Positions 35,400-44,844 of a DNA stretch of 64,000 nt are shown here, piece by piece. The notes under the pieces were generated by a model. It did no database searches, was not told the origin of the DNA, and saw only the letters and a program-made list of their open reading frames with translations. The DNA is from an uncultured Paracoccaceae bacterium (GTDB lineage Bacteria > Pseudomonadota > Alphaproteobacteria > Rhodobacterales > Rhodobacteraceae), in NCBI GenBank assembly GCA_947493745.1, contig CANLSM010000015.1, positions 1 through 64,000 of the forward strand, given 5' to 3'. The position numbers and the translations under genes are program-made. The stretch's first letter is position 1. Every line of letters begins with the position of its first letter.

Positions 35400-35432
35400 G
35401 ATGGATGTGGCAGACGATTGAGAACAGGATAA

Positions 35433-36455
35433 GTGTCTAGAGAACGAAAGAAAACAAGCGCCGGACCGAAGCTGGCGGAGGTGGCCGAAGCGGCGGGCGT
35501 CTCCAAAATGACGGCGAGCCGGGTGTTTCGGGATGTCGGCGGGTTTTCCGATGACACCCGAAAGCGGGTGCTGGATGCGGCCCAGAGGCTCGGCTACGTG
35601 CCGGATCGGATCGCTGCGGCCTTCGGGTCCGAGGCCGCCTCGACACTTGTCGGGGTGATCGTGCCGCGTCTGACGGGCGGGCTCTTTGGAGGTGTGGTCG
35701 AGGGGATCGACCAGGCGCTTTCGCGGTTCGGCTATCAGACCATGATCGGAACCAGCGAGCATTCGCCGGAACTGCTGGAGAAATGGCTGCACTCGCTGCT
35801 TTCCTGGCGGCCTGCGGGCGTGATCCTGACAGGCCGGGGCCATTCGGCGGCGACCAATGCGATGCTGCGCGCGTCGGGATTGCCCGTGGTGGAGATCTGG
35901 GAACTGAACACCCGGCCCATGGATATCTCGGTCGGCATCAATCACTTCGATTGCGGGCACGAGATGGGCCGCTTCCTGTTGTCCAGAGGCCGTCAGCGGA
36001 TCGGTTTTCTGGGTGCGGATGCGGGGGCGAACCGGATGTCCAGCCAGCGGCTGAGCGGGTTCCGGCAGGCGCTCTGTGACGATGGCCGGGATATCGTGGC
36101 GCAGGAGATTTTGCGCGACGCGCCGAGCTACTATTCCGGATTTTACGGCACCGAGATGCTTTTGAGCCGCAAGCCCGATCTGGATGCCATCTACTATCAG
36201 AATGATGCCATGGCGATCGGCGGTATCTTCTATTGCCAGTCCAGGGGCGTGTCCGTTCCCGGCGATGTCGGCATCGCGGGCTGGGGCGGGATGGAGATTG
36301 CCTCAATCCTGCCGCAGCGGCTGACGACAACCCGGATCTCGGCCATGGGGCTGGGCAAATCGGCGGCAGAGGCTCTGGTCGCGCGCATTCGCGGCGAACC
36401 CGTCCATGAAGTGATCGAGACCGGCTCGCAGCTTGTTCCCGGTGCCACGGTTTGA
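35433..36455 (+). CDS. LacI-family repressor, GntR/IdnR-like (catabolic cluster 2)
   Basis: The 340-residue protein starts at GTG 35433. The helix-turn-helix is PKLAEVAEAAGVSKMTASRVF, followed by a hinge in DRIAAAFGSEAA. The effector domain (residues about 65-335) resembles gluconate-responsive GntR (ISVGINHFDCG, AIYYQNDAMAIGGIF and VGIAGWGGMEI). Four operators of the gnt/idn type in this locus fit it well. It is followed 41 bases later by the HpcH aldolase gene in the same direction. Confidence 0.9.
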   Translation: MSRERKKTSAGPKLAEVAEAAGVSKMTASRVFRDVGGFSDDTRKRVLDAAQRLGYVPDRIAAAFGSEAASTLVGVIVPRLTGGLFGGVVEGIDQALSRFGYQTMIGTSEHSPELLEKWLHSLLSWRPAGVILTGRGHSAATNAMLRASGLPVVEIWELNTRPMDISVGINHFDCGHEMGRFLLSRGRQRIGFLGADAGANRMSSQRLSGFRQALCDDGRDIVAQEILRDAPSYYSGFYGTEMLLSRKPDLDAIYYQNDAMAIGGIFYCQSRGVSVPGDVGIAGWGGMEIASILPQRLTTTRISAMGLGKSAAEALVARIRGEPVHEVIETGSQLVPGATV

Positions 36456-36496
36456 TAGCGCTTTTGAAAAAGCCTCAAAAATACCGGGAGAGACCG

Positions 36497-37264
36497 ATGC
36501 CACCACCGAGAAACAAGTTCAAGGCAGCGATTGCGGCAGGGCAGGAACAGATCGGCTGCTGGCTGTCGATCCCGAGTGCCTATACCGCCGAGATGGTCGG
36601 CACGGCCGGGTATGACTGGGTGTTGATCGATGGCGAGCATGCACCCAACGATCTGAATGCAATGATCGCATCCATGCAGGCCCTTGAAAGCTCGGATGCC
36701 TCCGTTCTCGTGCGCCTGCCGGTGGGTGAGACCTGGATGATCAAGCAGATTCTCGATGCAGGGGCACAGACGGTTCTGATCCCGATGGTCGAGACCTCCG
36801 AAGAGGCGGTGGCGCTGGTCCGAGCAACCCGCTATCCGCCCAACGGCATCCGGGGCGTCGGGCCAACCTTCGCGCGGGCCTCGAAATTCTCCGGTATTGC
36901 GGATTACCTGCACACTGCGGAAAGCGAGATCTGCCTGCTGGTTCAGGTCGAGACGCAAAGGGGTCTCGACAACATCGAGGCGATCGGAGCGGTCGATGGC
37001 ATTGACGGTCTGTTCATCGGTCCGGCTGATCTGTCCGCCGATCTTGGCTTCATGGGCGAGATGAATGCCCCCGAAGTGCAGGCGGCCATCAAGGACGCAC
37101 TGGGCCGCATTCGTGCCACCGGGAAGGCGGCGGGCATCCTCACCATGGATCAGTCGCAAGGCAAGGCCTATGCGGGGATGGGCGCGAATTTCATCGCCAT
37201 GGCCTCTGACGTGCTGATGCTCGTCTCATCGGCGCGCGCCAAGGTTGCGGACTGGCGCGGCTGA
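36497..37264 (+). CDS. HpcH/HpaI-family class II aldolase
   Basis: The 255-residue start at 36497 follows CGGGAGAG. It is a metal-dependent pyruvate aldolase. DWVLIDGEHAPND carries the base-motif region, TVLIPMVET and LLVQVETQRGLDNI carry the metal-binding Glu, and GLFIGPADLSADLG supplies the Asp ligand. Relatives cleave 2-keto-3-deoxy sugar acids or 4-hydroxy-2-oxoheptanedioate. In this sugar-acid locus, cleavage of a 2-keto-3-deoxy acid to pyruvate and an aldehyde is the best guess. Confidence 0.88.
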   Translation: MPPPRNKFKAAIAAGQEQIGCWLSIPSAYTAEMVGTAGYDWVLIDGEHAPNDLNAMIASMQALESSDASVLVRLPVGETWMIKQILDAGAQTVLIPMVETSEEAVALVRATRYPPNGIRGVGPTFARASKFSGIADYLHTAESEICLLVQVETQRGLDNIEAIGAVDGIDGLFIGPADLSADLGFMGEMNAPEVQAAIKDALGRIRATGKAAGILTMDQSQGKAYAGMGANFIAMASDVLMLVSSARAKVADWRG

Positions 37265-37316
37265 ATTCACGAAAACTGCACGATTGCGGACTTGAACCTA
37301 CAATCCTGACCGTGCA

Positions 37317-37354
37317 ACCCTCTGAGATATCCTGATTTCGATATCTGAGAGGGT
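37317..37354 (+). promoter_or_regulatory. Leader hairpin enclosing the alpha-2-macroglobulin ribosome site
   Basis: ACCCTCTGAGATATC pairs with GATATCTGAGAGGGT (14 of 15 positions) across an eight-base loop. The right arm contains GAGAGGG, which at 6 bases before the ATG at 37361 is the apparent Shine-Dalgarno sequence. Folding would hide it. The hairpin could also terminate upstream transcription, but only three T follow. Confidence 0.6.
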
Positions 37355-37360
37355 TTCTCC

Positions 37361-40300
37361 ATGCGCATTTTCAGCCTGGCATTTCTGGCATTGGCTCTGA
37401 CACAACCGGCCATCGCGCAGCAGGGACTTCCCGAGAAACGGCCCGTCTATCAGAGCGACACGGATTTCTATGGCGGTGATCTGCGCTCGATCTTCGATAC
37501 GACGCTGGAGATCTGCGAACGCAGTTGTCTGGCCGAGGCGGAGTGCAAGGCGCTGACATACAACACGCGCTCATCCGCCTGCTTTCTGAAGACGGACGTT
37601 GAAACGACGACACCCTATGAAGGCGCGTTTTCGGCCCGGATGGTCGAGGCGGATCGCGAGGCCCTCAAGACCGCTCGTGCCCGGCTGGCCGATCTTGATT
37701 TCCTGTCCGACTACATGCTGGAGCAGGCCCATCGTCAGGCTCTGATGCTGGCACGTCGTTATCCCCGCGATGACTGGACGGTTGAAGCGATGAACAAGAG
37801 GCTCGCGGATATGGAAAACCTCGGGTCCCGCGGTGGGATCATCGGCGCGCGCGAGCGTTTGGCAACATCGCTTGATACTGCTGACGCGTGGGTCCGGCTC
37901 GCCCGTGCCGCGCGCAGTTCGAGCAACAGAAACACGTCACTGAGTGCGGCGATCAACGCCTACTTGCGCGCGGAAACACCCTCGATGCAGGTCACGGCGC
38001 TTCGCTGGATCGCCGATGCGGTCGAAGCTCGCGGTGCCGGTCGCCAGGCGATCCCGGCGCTTCGTCTGGCACTGGCGCTCGAACCGGGCGAGGAGACACA
38101 GGATGCGCTCGACCGGGTGGTTGGTCTTTTCGGGTTCCGGGTGTCCGAGCATCGGGTGGATAACAACGCTGCCAATCCGCGCATCTGTGTGACGTTCAAC
38201 GAGGACCTGGTGGAAGCGGGTGTCAACTATGGTGACTTCGTGCGCATCGACCGGGCGGACCTGCCGGTCGTGGCCGAGAAGCGTCAGCTTTGCCTTGAAG
38301 GGGTCGAGCATGGCGCCCGTGTCACCTTCACCCTGCGCGAAGGATTGCCGGCTGCCAGTGGCGAGGCCTTGCACAAGTCAAGCGAGATCAGTGTCTATGT
38401 GCGCGACCGCGACCCGTCGGTGCGGTTTGTCGGTCGGTCCTATGTCCTGCCGAAGTCTCAGGCCGCCTCGATCCCGGTTGTGGCCGTCAATGCGGAAGAG
38501 CTTGAGGTGTCGATCCACAGGGTGGCCGACAGAAATCTTGTCTCGGCCCTGCAGCAGGGTCTCGTCGGATCGCCGCTGAACGAAAGAGGTGGTGACCGGA
38601 TCCGAGCGCGTCTGGGTGAGGAGGTCTGGCGCGGTTTTGCCGATGTCTCGACGGAGCTCAACAAGGACGTCACGACCGATCTGCCGATCGGCGACGCGCT
38701 GGGGGATTTTGAGCCCGGCGTCTACGCGATGCGTGCATCTGTCGTCGGAGCTGAGGATGATGGAGGCGCGGATGCGACGCAGTGGTTCATCGTTACCGAT
38801 CTCGGCCTTGCCACGTTGAAGGGCAGTGACGGGCTGCATGTTTTCGTGCGTGGTCTTTCGGATGCGCAGGCGCGCGATGGCGTAACGCTGACACTGACTG
38901 CTGCCAACAATGAGGTGCTGGGTACAGTCATCACAAATTCCGAAGGCTATGCGCTTTTCCCCGCCGGCCTTACGCGTGGCGAGTTCGGCAATGTTCCGGC
39001 TCTGCTGACCGCCGGCAAGGGCGATGATTATGCCTATCTGGATCTCAGCGATGCGGCGTTCGATCTGTCCGATCGCGGGGTGGAGGGGCGCGCGGCCCCC
39101 GGTCCCATCGATGTCTTTGCGACAACGGAGCGGGGTGTCTACCGGCCCGGCGAAACGGTTCACCTGACAGCGCTCGCGCGCGATGCGCAGGCCAAAGCCA
39201 TTGCTGATCTGCCGCTGACCGCCATTCTGCGCCGCCCCGATGGGGTCGAGTTCACCCGGCAGACATTGGAGCGTGCGGGCGCGGGTGGCGGCACGCTGAG
39301 TATCGCTCTGCCGGAGTTGTCCCAGCGCGGGACCTGGCGTCTGGCGCTTCATGCCGATCCGGAAGCCGCAGCGTTGACTGACATGAGCTTTCTCGTGGAA
39401 GACTTTGAGCCGGAGCGGATCGACTTCGATCTGAGCCTGCCCGAGGGGGCCCTTGATCCCGATGCCTCGACCGAGCTTTTGATCGATGCGCGCTACCTCT
39501 ATGGCGCGCCCGGTGCGGGATTGCAGATCGAGGGTGATGTCAGGGTGTCGGCAGCAACGACGCTCGAAGGATTTGAGGCCTTTCAGTTTGGACTGGCTGA
39601 CGAGCGTTTCAGTTCATTGGTGGAATCGTTTCCGGCAACACCTGAGACGGATGCAGACGGCAGGGCCGTGATCACCCTTGATTTGCCCCGGACCGAGCCG
39701 CAGGCCCGGCCGCTGAACATGACAGCAACGGTGCGCCTGAAGGATGGCTCGGGCCGCCCCGTGGAGCGCAGGATCACACGGCCGCTGAAGCCGCAGATAC
39801 CCCTGATTGGCATCCGGGCCCTGTCGCAGGGCGCGGTCGAGCAGGGAGGGCTGGCAAGGTTCGAGGTCGTTGCGGTGGGACGTGACGGGACGCAGATCGC
39901 GCTTGAGAATGTAAGCTGGACCCTGTCGCGGATCGAGCGCGACTATCAGTGGTATCGCTACGGCGGCCGCTGGAACTTCGAGCCCATCGTGACGCGCGAA
40001 AGGGTCGCCAATGGCGTGCTGGATCTCGGTGCGGATGAGCCCGTTTCTCTGGAGGCACCGGTTGACTGGGGTGAGTATGAACTCAAACTCGCCAGCACCG
40101 ATGGAGGATATACCGCGAGTTCGACGAAGCTCTACGCGGGTTGGTATTCTGCGGGGGCGGGCAGCGATACGCCTGACAGGCTGGAAGTGTCGCTCGACAA
40201 GGAAAGCTACGCGGTTGGCGATGTCGCCCGTCTGCAGCTTCTGCCGCGCGATGCCGGTCAGGTGCTAGTCACCGTCGCAACCGACCGTCTGATCGATATG

Positions 40301-42793
40301 CAGACCCTTGCAGTCAAGGCCGGTGAAACGGTGGTAGACATCCCCGTGACGGCTGAATGGGGTCCGGGGGCCTATGTCACCGCAACCCTGATCCAACCGG
40401 CCGATACGAGGACTGGCCGCAATCCGGCCCGTTCCATCGGCCTTGGCTGGGTCGAGGTCGATCCCGGTGAGGCGCGTCTGACTGCCGAGTTCACATCCCC
40501 CCGGACAGCGCTCCCGCGAGAGACGATGGTAGCCGAGTTGCAGGTGACCGGTGTGGCCGAGGGCGAAACCGCCTGGGTGACGATTGCCGCCGTTGATGTG
40601 GGCATTCTCAACCTGACCGGTTTCGAGCCGCCTGATCCGGATGGACATTACTTTGGCCAGCGCAAGCTCGGCATGGAAATCCGTGATCTCTACGGTCGCC
40701 TGATCGATGGCGGACAGGGTGTTGTCGGTGCTCTTCGCTCCGGTGGAGATGGCGGGGCGGTGGGACCGAAATCACCTCCGCCTACGCAGGACCTTGTGGC
40801 CTTCTTTTCGGGTCCTCTTCAGGTGGGGACGAATGGCAGGGTTACGGCGCGGTTCGATATGCCGGACTTCAACGGCACGGTGAAACTGATGGCCATTGTC
40901 TGGTCGGAAAACGGCGTGGGGCAGGCCGAGCAGGATGTGCTGGTGCGCGATCCGATCGTTGTCTCCGCCAGCCTGCCGCGTTTCCTTGCCCCCGGCGATA
41001 CATCGCGTCTTCTGGTCGAGCTCGCGCATGCGACAGGCCCGGCGGGCGATGTGAAGGTGGAGGTACTTGGCACGAGCGACATCATCATCGACAGCACGGT
41101 GCAGCAGATCACGCTTGAGGAACTGGCGCGTGTCTCGCTCGACATTCCGCTTACGGCAAACGGTGTCAGTGACAACGAGCTTCGCATTTTCGTGACAACA
41201 CCGTCCGGTCAGGTGCTCACCAAGGATCTGCGTCTTGCGGTTCGGGCCAATGATCCCGAGATTTCCCGGCAATCGCGGATCAGCCTGGCCGCAGGTGATG
41301 CGTTGACCTTGACTGAGGATGTCTTTGCCGGTCTGTCGCCGGGCAGTGGCCGGGTTTCCCTGGCGGCCGGCCCACTGGCGCGTTTCGACGTACCGGGTCT
41401 GCTGACCGCCCTTGACCGCTACCCCTATGGCTGCACGGAGCAACTGACCTCGCGGGCCCTGCCGCTTATCTATTTTGAGCAGGTGGCATCCAATCTCGGC
41501 CTCACAGAACGTGCCGAGGTCCGGACCCGTGTGGATCAGGCGATTGTCGAGGTGCTTTCCAATCAGACGCGGTCGGGCGGCTTTGGTCTCTGGCGACCGT
41601 TTGGTGGCGATCTGTGGCTCGATGCTTACGTCACCGACTTCCTGAGCCGGGCAAAGGCGCAGGACTACAAGGTGCCCGAGAAAGCCTTCACGGCCGCCAT
41701 CGACAACCTGCGCAGTTCGATCAACTACGCGGGCGATTTTGAACGTGGCGGGCAGGGCATTGCCTATGCGCTTCTGGTTCTGTCGCGCGAGGGAGCGGCA
41801 TCCATCGGTGATCTGCGCTACTATGCGGACACCAAGACGGATGATTTCGCGACGCCGCTTGCCAAGGGTCAGATCGGTGCGGCTCTCGCTTTCTATGGAG
41901 ATCAGGTCCGTGCGGATCGCATGTTCCGTGCTGCGATGAACCACATCGAAGCCGACCGGGCGCGGGAGGAAGCGGATGCCCGTCTGTGGAGGGCGGATTA
42001 CGGATCATCCTTCCGCGACTCCGCAGCTCTTCTGACGCTGGCGGTCGAGGCCGGATCGGATGCGGTGGACCGTGACTATCTGGCGGACGGAATTGCCCGG
42101 CGTCTGTCGGCCAGCCGCTATCACTCCACTCAGGAGAAGATGTGGACCCTTCTCGCGACCAATGCGCTGGTGGGCGATCCGGGCCAGACCGGGCTTACCC
42201 GTAATGGTGTGGCGGTTGAGGGGCCGCTGGTGGAATTGCTGGACAGCGAGACGTTGGCAGGCGGTTCGGTCATCATAGAGAACACCAGCGCATCCTCTGT
42301 CGAGACGGTCATGACGACCTTCGGCGTGCCAACCGAGCCGGAGCCTGCGCAAGGCAACGGATACCAGATCTCCCGGCAGTATTTCACTTTCGAGGGTGAG
42401 CCGGTCGATCTGGGTTCGGTTGTGCAGAATGACCGTCTTGTGGTCGTGATCACGGTGCGGCCGGAGCGGACGGAACAGGCCCGGTTGATGGTCAATGATC
42501 CTCTTCCGGCAGGCTTCGAGATTGACAATCCGAACCTGATCCGTGCGGGCGATGTCAGTGCGCTTGACTGGCTCGACCTTGACGAGGTGACGGAGTTCGC
42601 CGAGTTCCGAACCGACCGTTTTCTGGCGGCCGTGGACTGGTCCGGCAAGGACAGTTTCAAGCTGGGCTATATCGTACGTGCGATCTCACCGGGCAGTTTC
42701 CACCACCCCGCGGCGAGCGTCGAGGACATGTACCGGCCCGCGCTCCGGGCGCGCTCGGACTTCGGCCAGGTGGAGATTGCAGAAGCGCCATGA
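37361..42793 (+). CDS. Bacterial alpha-2-macroglobulin
   Basis: The 1810-residue periplasmic protease-trap resembles E. coli YfhM. The signal peptide is type I (cleavage near AIA-QQG at about residue 20); there is no lipobox. A PAN/apple-like segment with Cys 52, 56, 62 and 74 follows. MG-type beta domains and the A2M region occupy the middle. The thioester motif GCTEQ is intact with Cys at residue 1358 and is followed by the alpha-alpha barrel domain. In this family the bait region is cleaved by an attacking protease and the thioester then captures it. pbpC overlaps its stop by four bases. Confidence 0.92.
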   Translation: MRIFSLAFLALALTQPAIAQQGLPEKRPVYQSDTDFYGGDLRSIFDTTLEICERSCLAEAECKALTYNTRSSACFLKTDVETTTPYEGAFSARMVEADREALKTARARLADLDFLSDYMLEQAHRQALMLARRYPRDDWTVEAMNKRLADMENLGSRGGIIGARERLATSLDTADAWVRLARAARSSSNRNTSLSAAINAYLRAETPSMQVTALRWIADAVEARGAGRQAIPALRLALALEPGEETQDALDRVVGLFGFRVSEHRVDNNAANPRICVTFNEDLVEAGVNYGDFVRIDRADLPVVAEKRQLCLEGVEHGARVTFTLREGLPAASGEALHKSSEISVYVRDRDPSVRFVGRSYVLPKSQAASIPVVAVNAEELEVSIHRVADRNLVSALQQGLVGSPLNERGGDRIRARLGEEVWRGFADVSTELNKDVTTDLPIGDALGDFEPGVYAMRASVVGAEDDGGADATQWFIVTDLGLATLKGSDGLHVFVRGLSDAQARDGVTLTLTAANNEVLGTVITNSEGYALFPAGLTRGEFGNVPALLTAGKGDDYAYLDLSDAAFDLSDRGVEGRAAPGPIDVFATTERGVYRPGETVHLTALARDAQAKAIADLPLTAILRRPDGVEFTRQTLERAGAGGGTLSIALPELSQRGTWRLALHADPEAAALTDMSFLVEDFEPERIDFDLSLPEGALDPDASTELLIDARYLYGAPGAGLQIEGDVRVSAATTLEGFEAFQFGLADERFSSLVESFPATPETDADGRAVITLDLPRTEPQARPLNMTATVRLKDGSGRPVERRITRPLKPQIPLIGIRALSQGAVEQGGLARFEVVAVGRDGTQIALENVSWTLSRIERDYQWYRYGGRWNFEPIVTRERVANGVLDLGADEPVSLEAPVDWGEYELKLASTDGGYTASSTKLYAGWYSAGAGSDTPDRLEVSLDKESYAVGDVARLQLLPRDAGQVLVTVATDRLIDMQTLAVKAGETVVDIPVTAEWGPGAYVTATLIQPADTRTGRNPARSIGLGWVEVDPGEARLTAEFTSPRTALPRETMVAELQVTGVAEGETAWVTIAAVDVGILNLTGFEPPDPDGHYFGQRKLGMEIRDLYGRLIDGGQGVVGALRSGGDGGAVGPKSPPPTQDLVAFFSGPLQVGTNGRVTARFDMPDFNGTVKLMAIVWSENGVGQAEQDVLVRDPIVVSASLPRFLAPGDTSRLLVELAHATGPAGDVKVEVLGTSDIIIDSTVQQITLEELARVSLDIPLTANGVSDNELRIFVTTPSGQVLTKDLRLAVRANDPEISRQSRISLAAGDALTLTEDVFAGLSPGSGRVSLAAGPLARFDVPGLLTALDRYPYGCTEQLTSRALPLIYFEQVASNLGLTERAEVRTRVDQAIVEVLSNQTRSGGFGLWRPFGGDLWLDAYVTDFLSRAKAQDYKVPEKAFTAAIDNLRSSINYAGDFERGGQGIAYALLVLSREGAASIGDLRYYADTKTDDFATPLAKGQIGAALAFYGDQVRADRMFRAAMNHIEADRAREEADARLWRADYGSSFRDSAALLTLAVEAGSDAVDRDYLADGIARRLSASRYHSTQEKMWTLLATNALVGDPGQTGLTRNGVAVEGPLVELLDSETLAGGSVIIENTSASSVETVMTTFGVPTEPEPAQGNGYQISRQYFTFEGEPVDLGSVVQNDRLVVVITVRPERTEQARLMVNDPLPAGFEIDNPNLIRAGDVSALDWLDLDEVTEFAEFRTDRFLAAVDWSGKDSFKLGYIVRAISPGSFHHPAASVEDMYRPALRARSDFGQVEIAEAP

Positions 42794-44844
42794 GCCGGAC
42801 CCGCTTCAAGCGAAGTCGTCTCGGGACGACAATCATTGCGATTGTGATCGGTGCCGCCATTTCAGTCACTGATCGCTGGATCGACCGGACGGATTTGCCG
42901 GACTTGCGGCCACAGACATCCGTCACGGTATCGGATCGCAACGGCAAACTGCTGCGTGCCTACACCACGGACCAGGGATTGTGGCGTTTGCCGGTGGATG
43001 TGGGCCGTGTGGACAAAGGCTATCTCACCCAACTCATTGCCTTTGAGGACAAGCGGTTCTTCGACCATCACGGAGTTGATCCCGTTGCGCTGATCCGCGC
43101 CGGTCTTGACAGTGCGCGGGCAGGGCGGGTGGTTTCCGGCGGATCGACCCTGACGATGCAGGTGGCCCGCCTTCTGGAGGATGGCACGACCGGTCGCTGG
43201 TCGGGGAAGCTGCGCCAGATGCGTGTTGCCCTGGCGTTGGAGCGGCAACTGAGCAAGGCGGAAATCCTCGGCCTCTATCTGCATCTTGCCCCTTATGGTG
43301 GCAACCTCGAAGGTGTGCGTGCTGCGACCCTGAGTTACTTCGGGAAAGAGCCATGGCGTCTGACACCGGCGGAGGCCGCACTTTTGGTCGCATTGCCTCA
43401 ATCCCCCGAGACGCGCCGTCCTGACCGGGCCGCTGCGCGAGCGAAGGCCGCGCGGGACCGTGTCCTTGCGCGCTCCGAGGCCAACGGTGCGCTGAGGGCG
43501 TCTGACGCGCGCATCGCCCGCTCGGAGCCCGCGCCGAAGGCACGTGCACCTTTTCCGGCCCACAGCCCGCACCTTGCGGATCGCATGGTAGGCGAACGGC
43601 CGGGCCAGAGCAGCCACCGCACCACGCTTGATCGTGACGCGCAGGCCTCGGTCGAGGCGTTGCTTGCCCAGACTGCCGATCGTCTGCACCCGTCGCTCTC
43701 GGCGGCCATACTCGTTGCTGATGTGGCAACCGGTAACGTGCTGGTCTCGGTCGGCTCGCCCGACTATCTGGATCGGCGCAGGCAGGGCTTTATCGACATG
43801 ACCCGGGCCCGCCGCTCGCCCGGATCGACGCTCAAGCCGCTGATCTACGGGCTGGCCTTCGATCACGGCATCGCGCATCCCGAGAGCCTGATCGACGACC
43901 GCCCGGTGGATTTCGCAGGCTATTCCCCGCAGAATTTCGACAAGGAGTTCCGTGGCCGCGTCTTCGTGCGCGAGGCGCTGCAGACTTCGCTCAATGTCCC
44001 TGCGGTCATTCTGCTCGACCGGGTTGGTTCTGCGCATCTGATGGCAAGCCTGCGCAAGGCGGGCGCGCGACCTCAGTTGCCGCCCGGAGGTGCACCCGGT
44101 CTGGCCATCGGTCTGGGTGGCGTCGGGCTCAGCCTGGAAGACCTTGTGCAGATCTATCAGCCGCTCGCCAATCGTGGAGAGGCGGTGTCGCTGCGATATC
44201 GGGCTGATACAACGCCCGCCGCCCCGCGCCGCATTCTGTCCGCGAGGGCAAGCTGGTATCTTGGCGATGTCCTTCTTGGTGTGCCGACGCCCGGCGATGT
44301 CGAGCCGGGGCAGGTGGCCTACAAGACCGGCACGTCCTACGGTCACCGCGATGTCTGGGCTATTGGCTATGACGGTGCTCATGTGGTGGGTGTCTGGGTT
44401 GGCCGCGCCGATGCGACCCCGATGCCGGGTGCCCTGGGGGTGAACGTCGCGGGACCGATCCTCTTTGATGTGTTCGGGAGACTGGGGACGGAGAGGACAT
44501 TGCTGCCTCCCGCACCGCAAAGCGCCCTGACCGTGTCGAACGCGGAACTGCCGCCTCCGCTGAGACAGGTCAGGTCTGCGGCGGTGCGCGAGGAGGACAA
44601 GGGCCCCCGGATCATATTCCCGCCTGACGGTGCGAGGCTGGAACTGAGCGCCTCGCAGTCCAGCGTCGTGGTGAAGCTGCGCAACGGCAGCCCGCCGTTT
44701 CGATGGTTGGTGAATGGTCAGGTGACGGATGCCGACAGTCACCTCAGAAGTGTCACGGTGCCGGTCGCGACACGCGGTTTCATGCAGATCGCAGTGATCG
44801 ACCGAACCGGTGCGGCCACCCGCCATACCGTGTTCGTGGACTAG
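42790..44844 (+). CDS. pbpC: Penicillin-binding protein 1C
   Basis: The 684-residue bifunctional murein synthase-like protein is anchored by one helix (about residues 13-30). The GT51 domain has EDKRFFDHHGVDP and GGSTLTMQVARLL. The transpeptidase domain has SPGSTLKPL (SxxK), SLN and KTGTS. The C-terminal BiPBP_C domain (about 600-684) has PPDGARLELS and FRWLVNGQ. Pairing with alpha-2-macroglobulin is the known arrangement and is thought to link wall repair to periplasmic defence. The stop overlaps that of livM (CTAG). Confidence 0.95.
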   Translation: MSRTRFKRSRLGTTIIAIVIGAAISVTDRWIDRTDLPDLRPQTSVTVSDRNGKLLRAYTTDQGLWRLPVDVGRVDKGYLTQLIAFEDKRFFDHHGVDPVALIRAGLDSARAGRVVSGGSTLTMQVARLLEDGTTGRWSGKLRQMRVALALERQLSKAEILGLYLHLAPYGGNLEGVRAATLSYFGKEPWRLTPAEAALLVALPQSPETRRPDRAAARAKAARDRVLARSEANGALRASDARIARSEPAPKARAPFPAHSPHLADRMVGERPGQSSHRTTLDRDAQASVEALLAQTADRLHPSLSAAILVADVATGNVLVSVGSPDYLDRRRQGFIDMTRARRSPGSTLKPLIYGLAFDHGIAHPESLIDDRPVDFAGYSPQNFDKEFRGRVFVREALQTSLNVPAVILLDRVGSAHLMASLRKAGARPQLPPGGAPGLAIGLGGVGLSLEDLVQIYQPLANRGEAVSLRYRADTTPAAPRRILSARASWYLGDVLLGVPTPGDVEPGQVAYKTGTSYGHRDVWAIGYDGAHVVGVWVGRADATPMPGALGVNVAGPILFDVFGRLGTERTLLPPAPQSALTVSNAELPPPLRQVRSAAVREEDKGPRIIFPPDGARLELSASQSSVVVKLRNGSPPFRWLVNGQVTDADSHLRSVTVPVATRGFMQIAVIDRTGAATRHTVFVD

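Noticed and set aside
42862-44826. 654-codon open frame antisense to pbpC
   Set aside because: pbpC has intact catalytic motifs in the sense frame; the antisense translation shows no domain.
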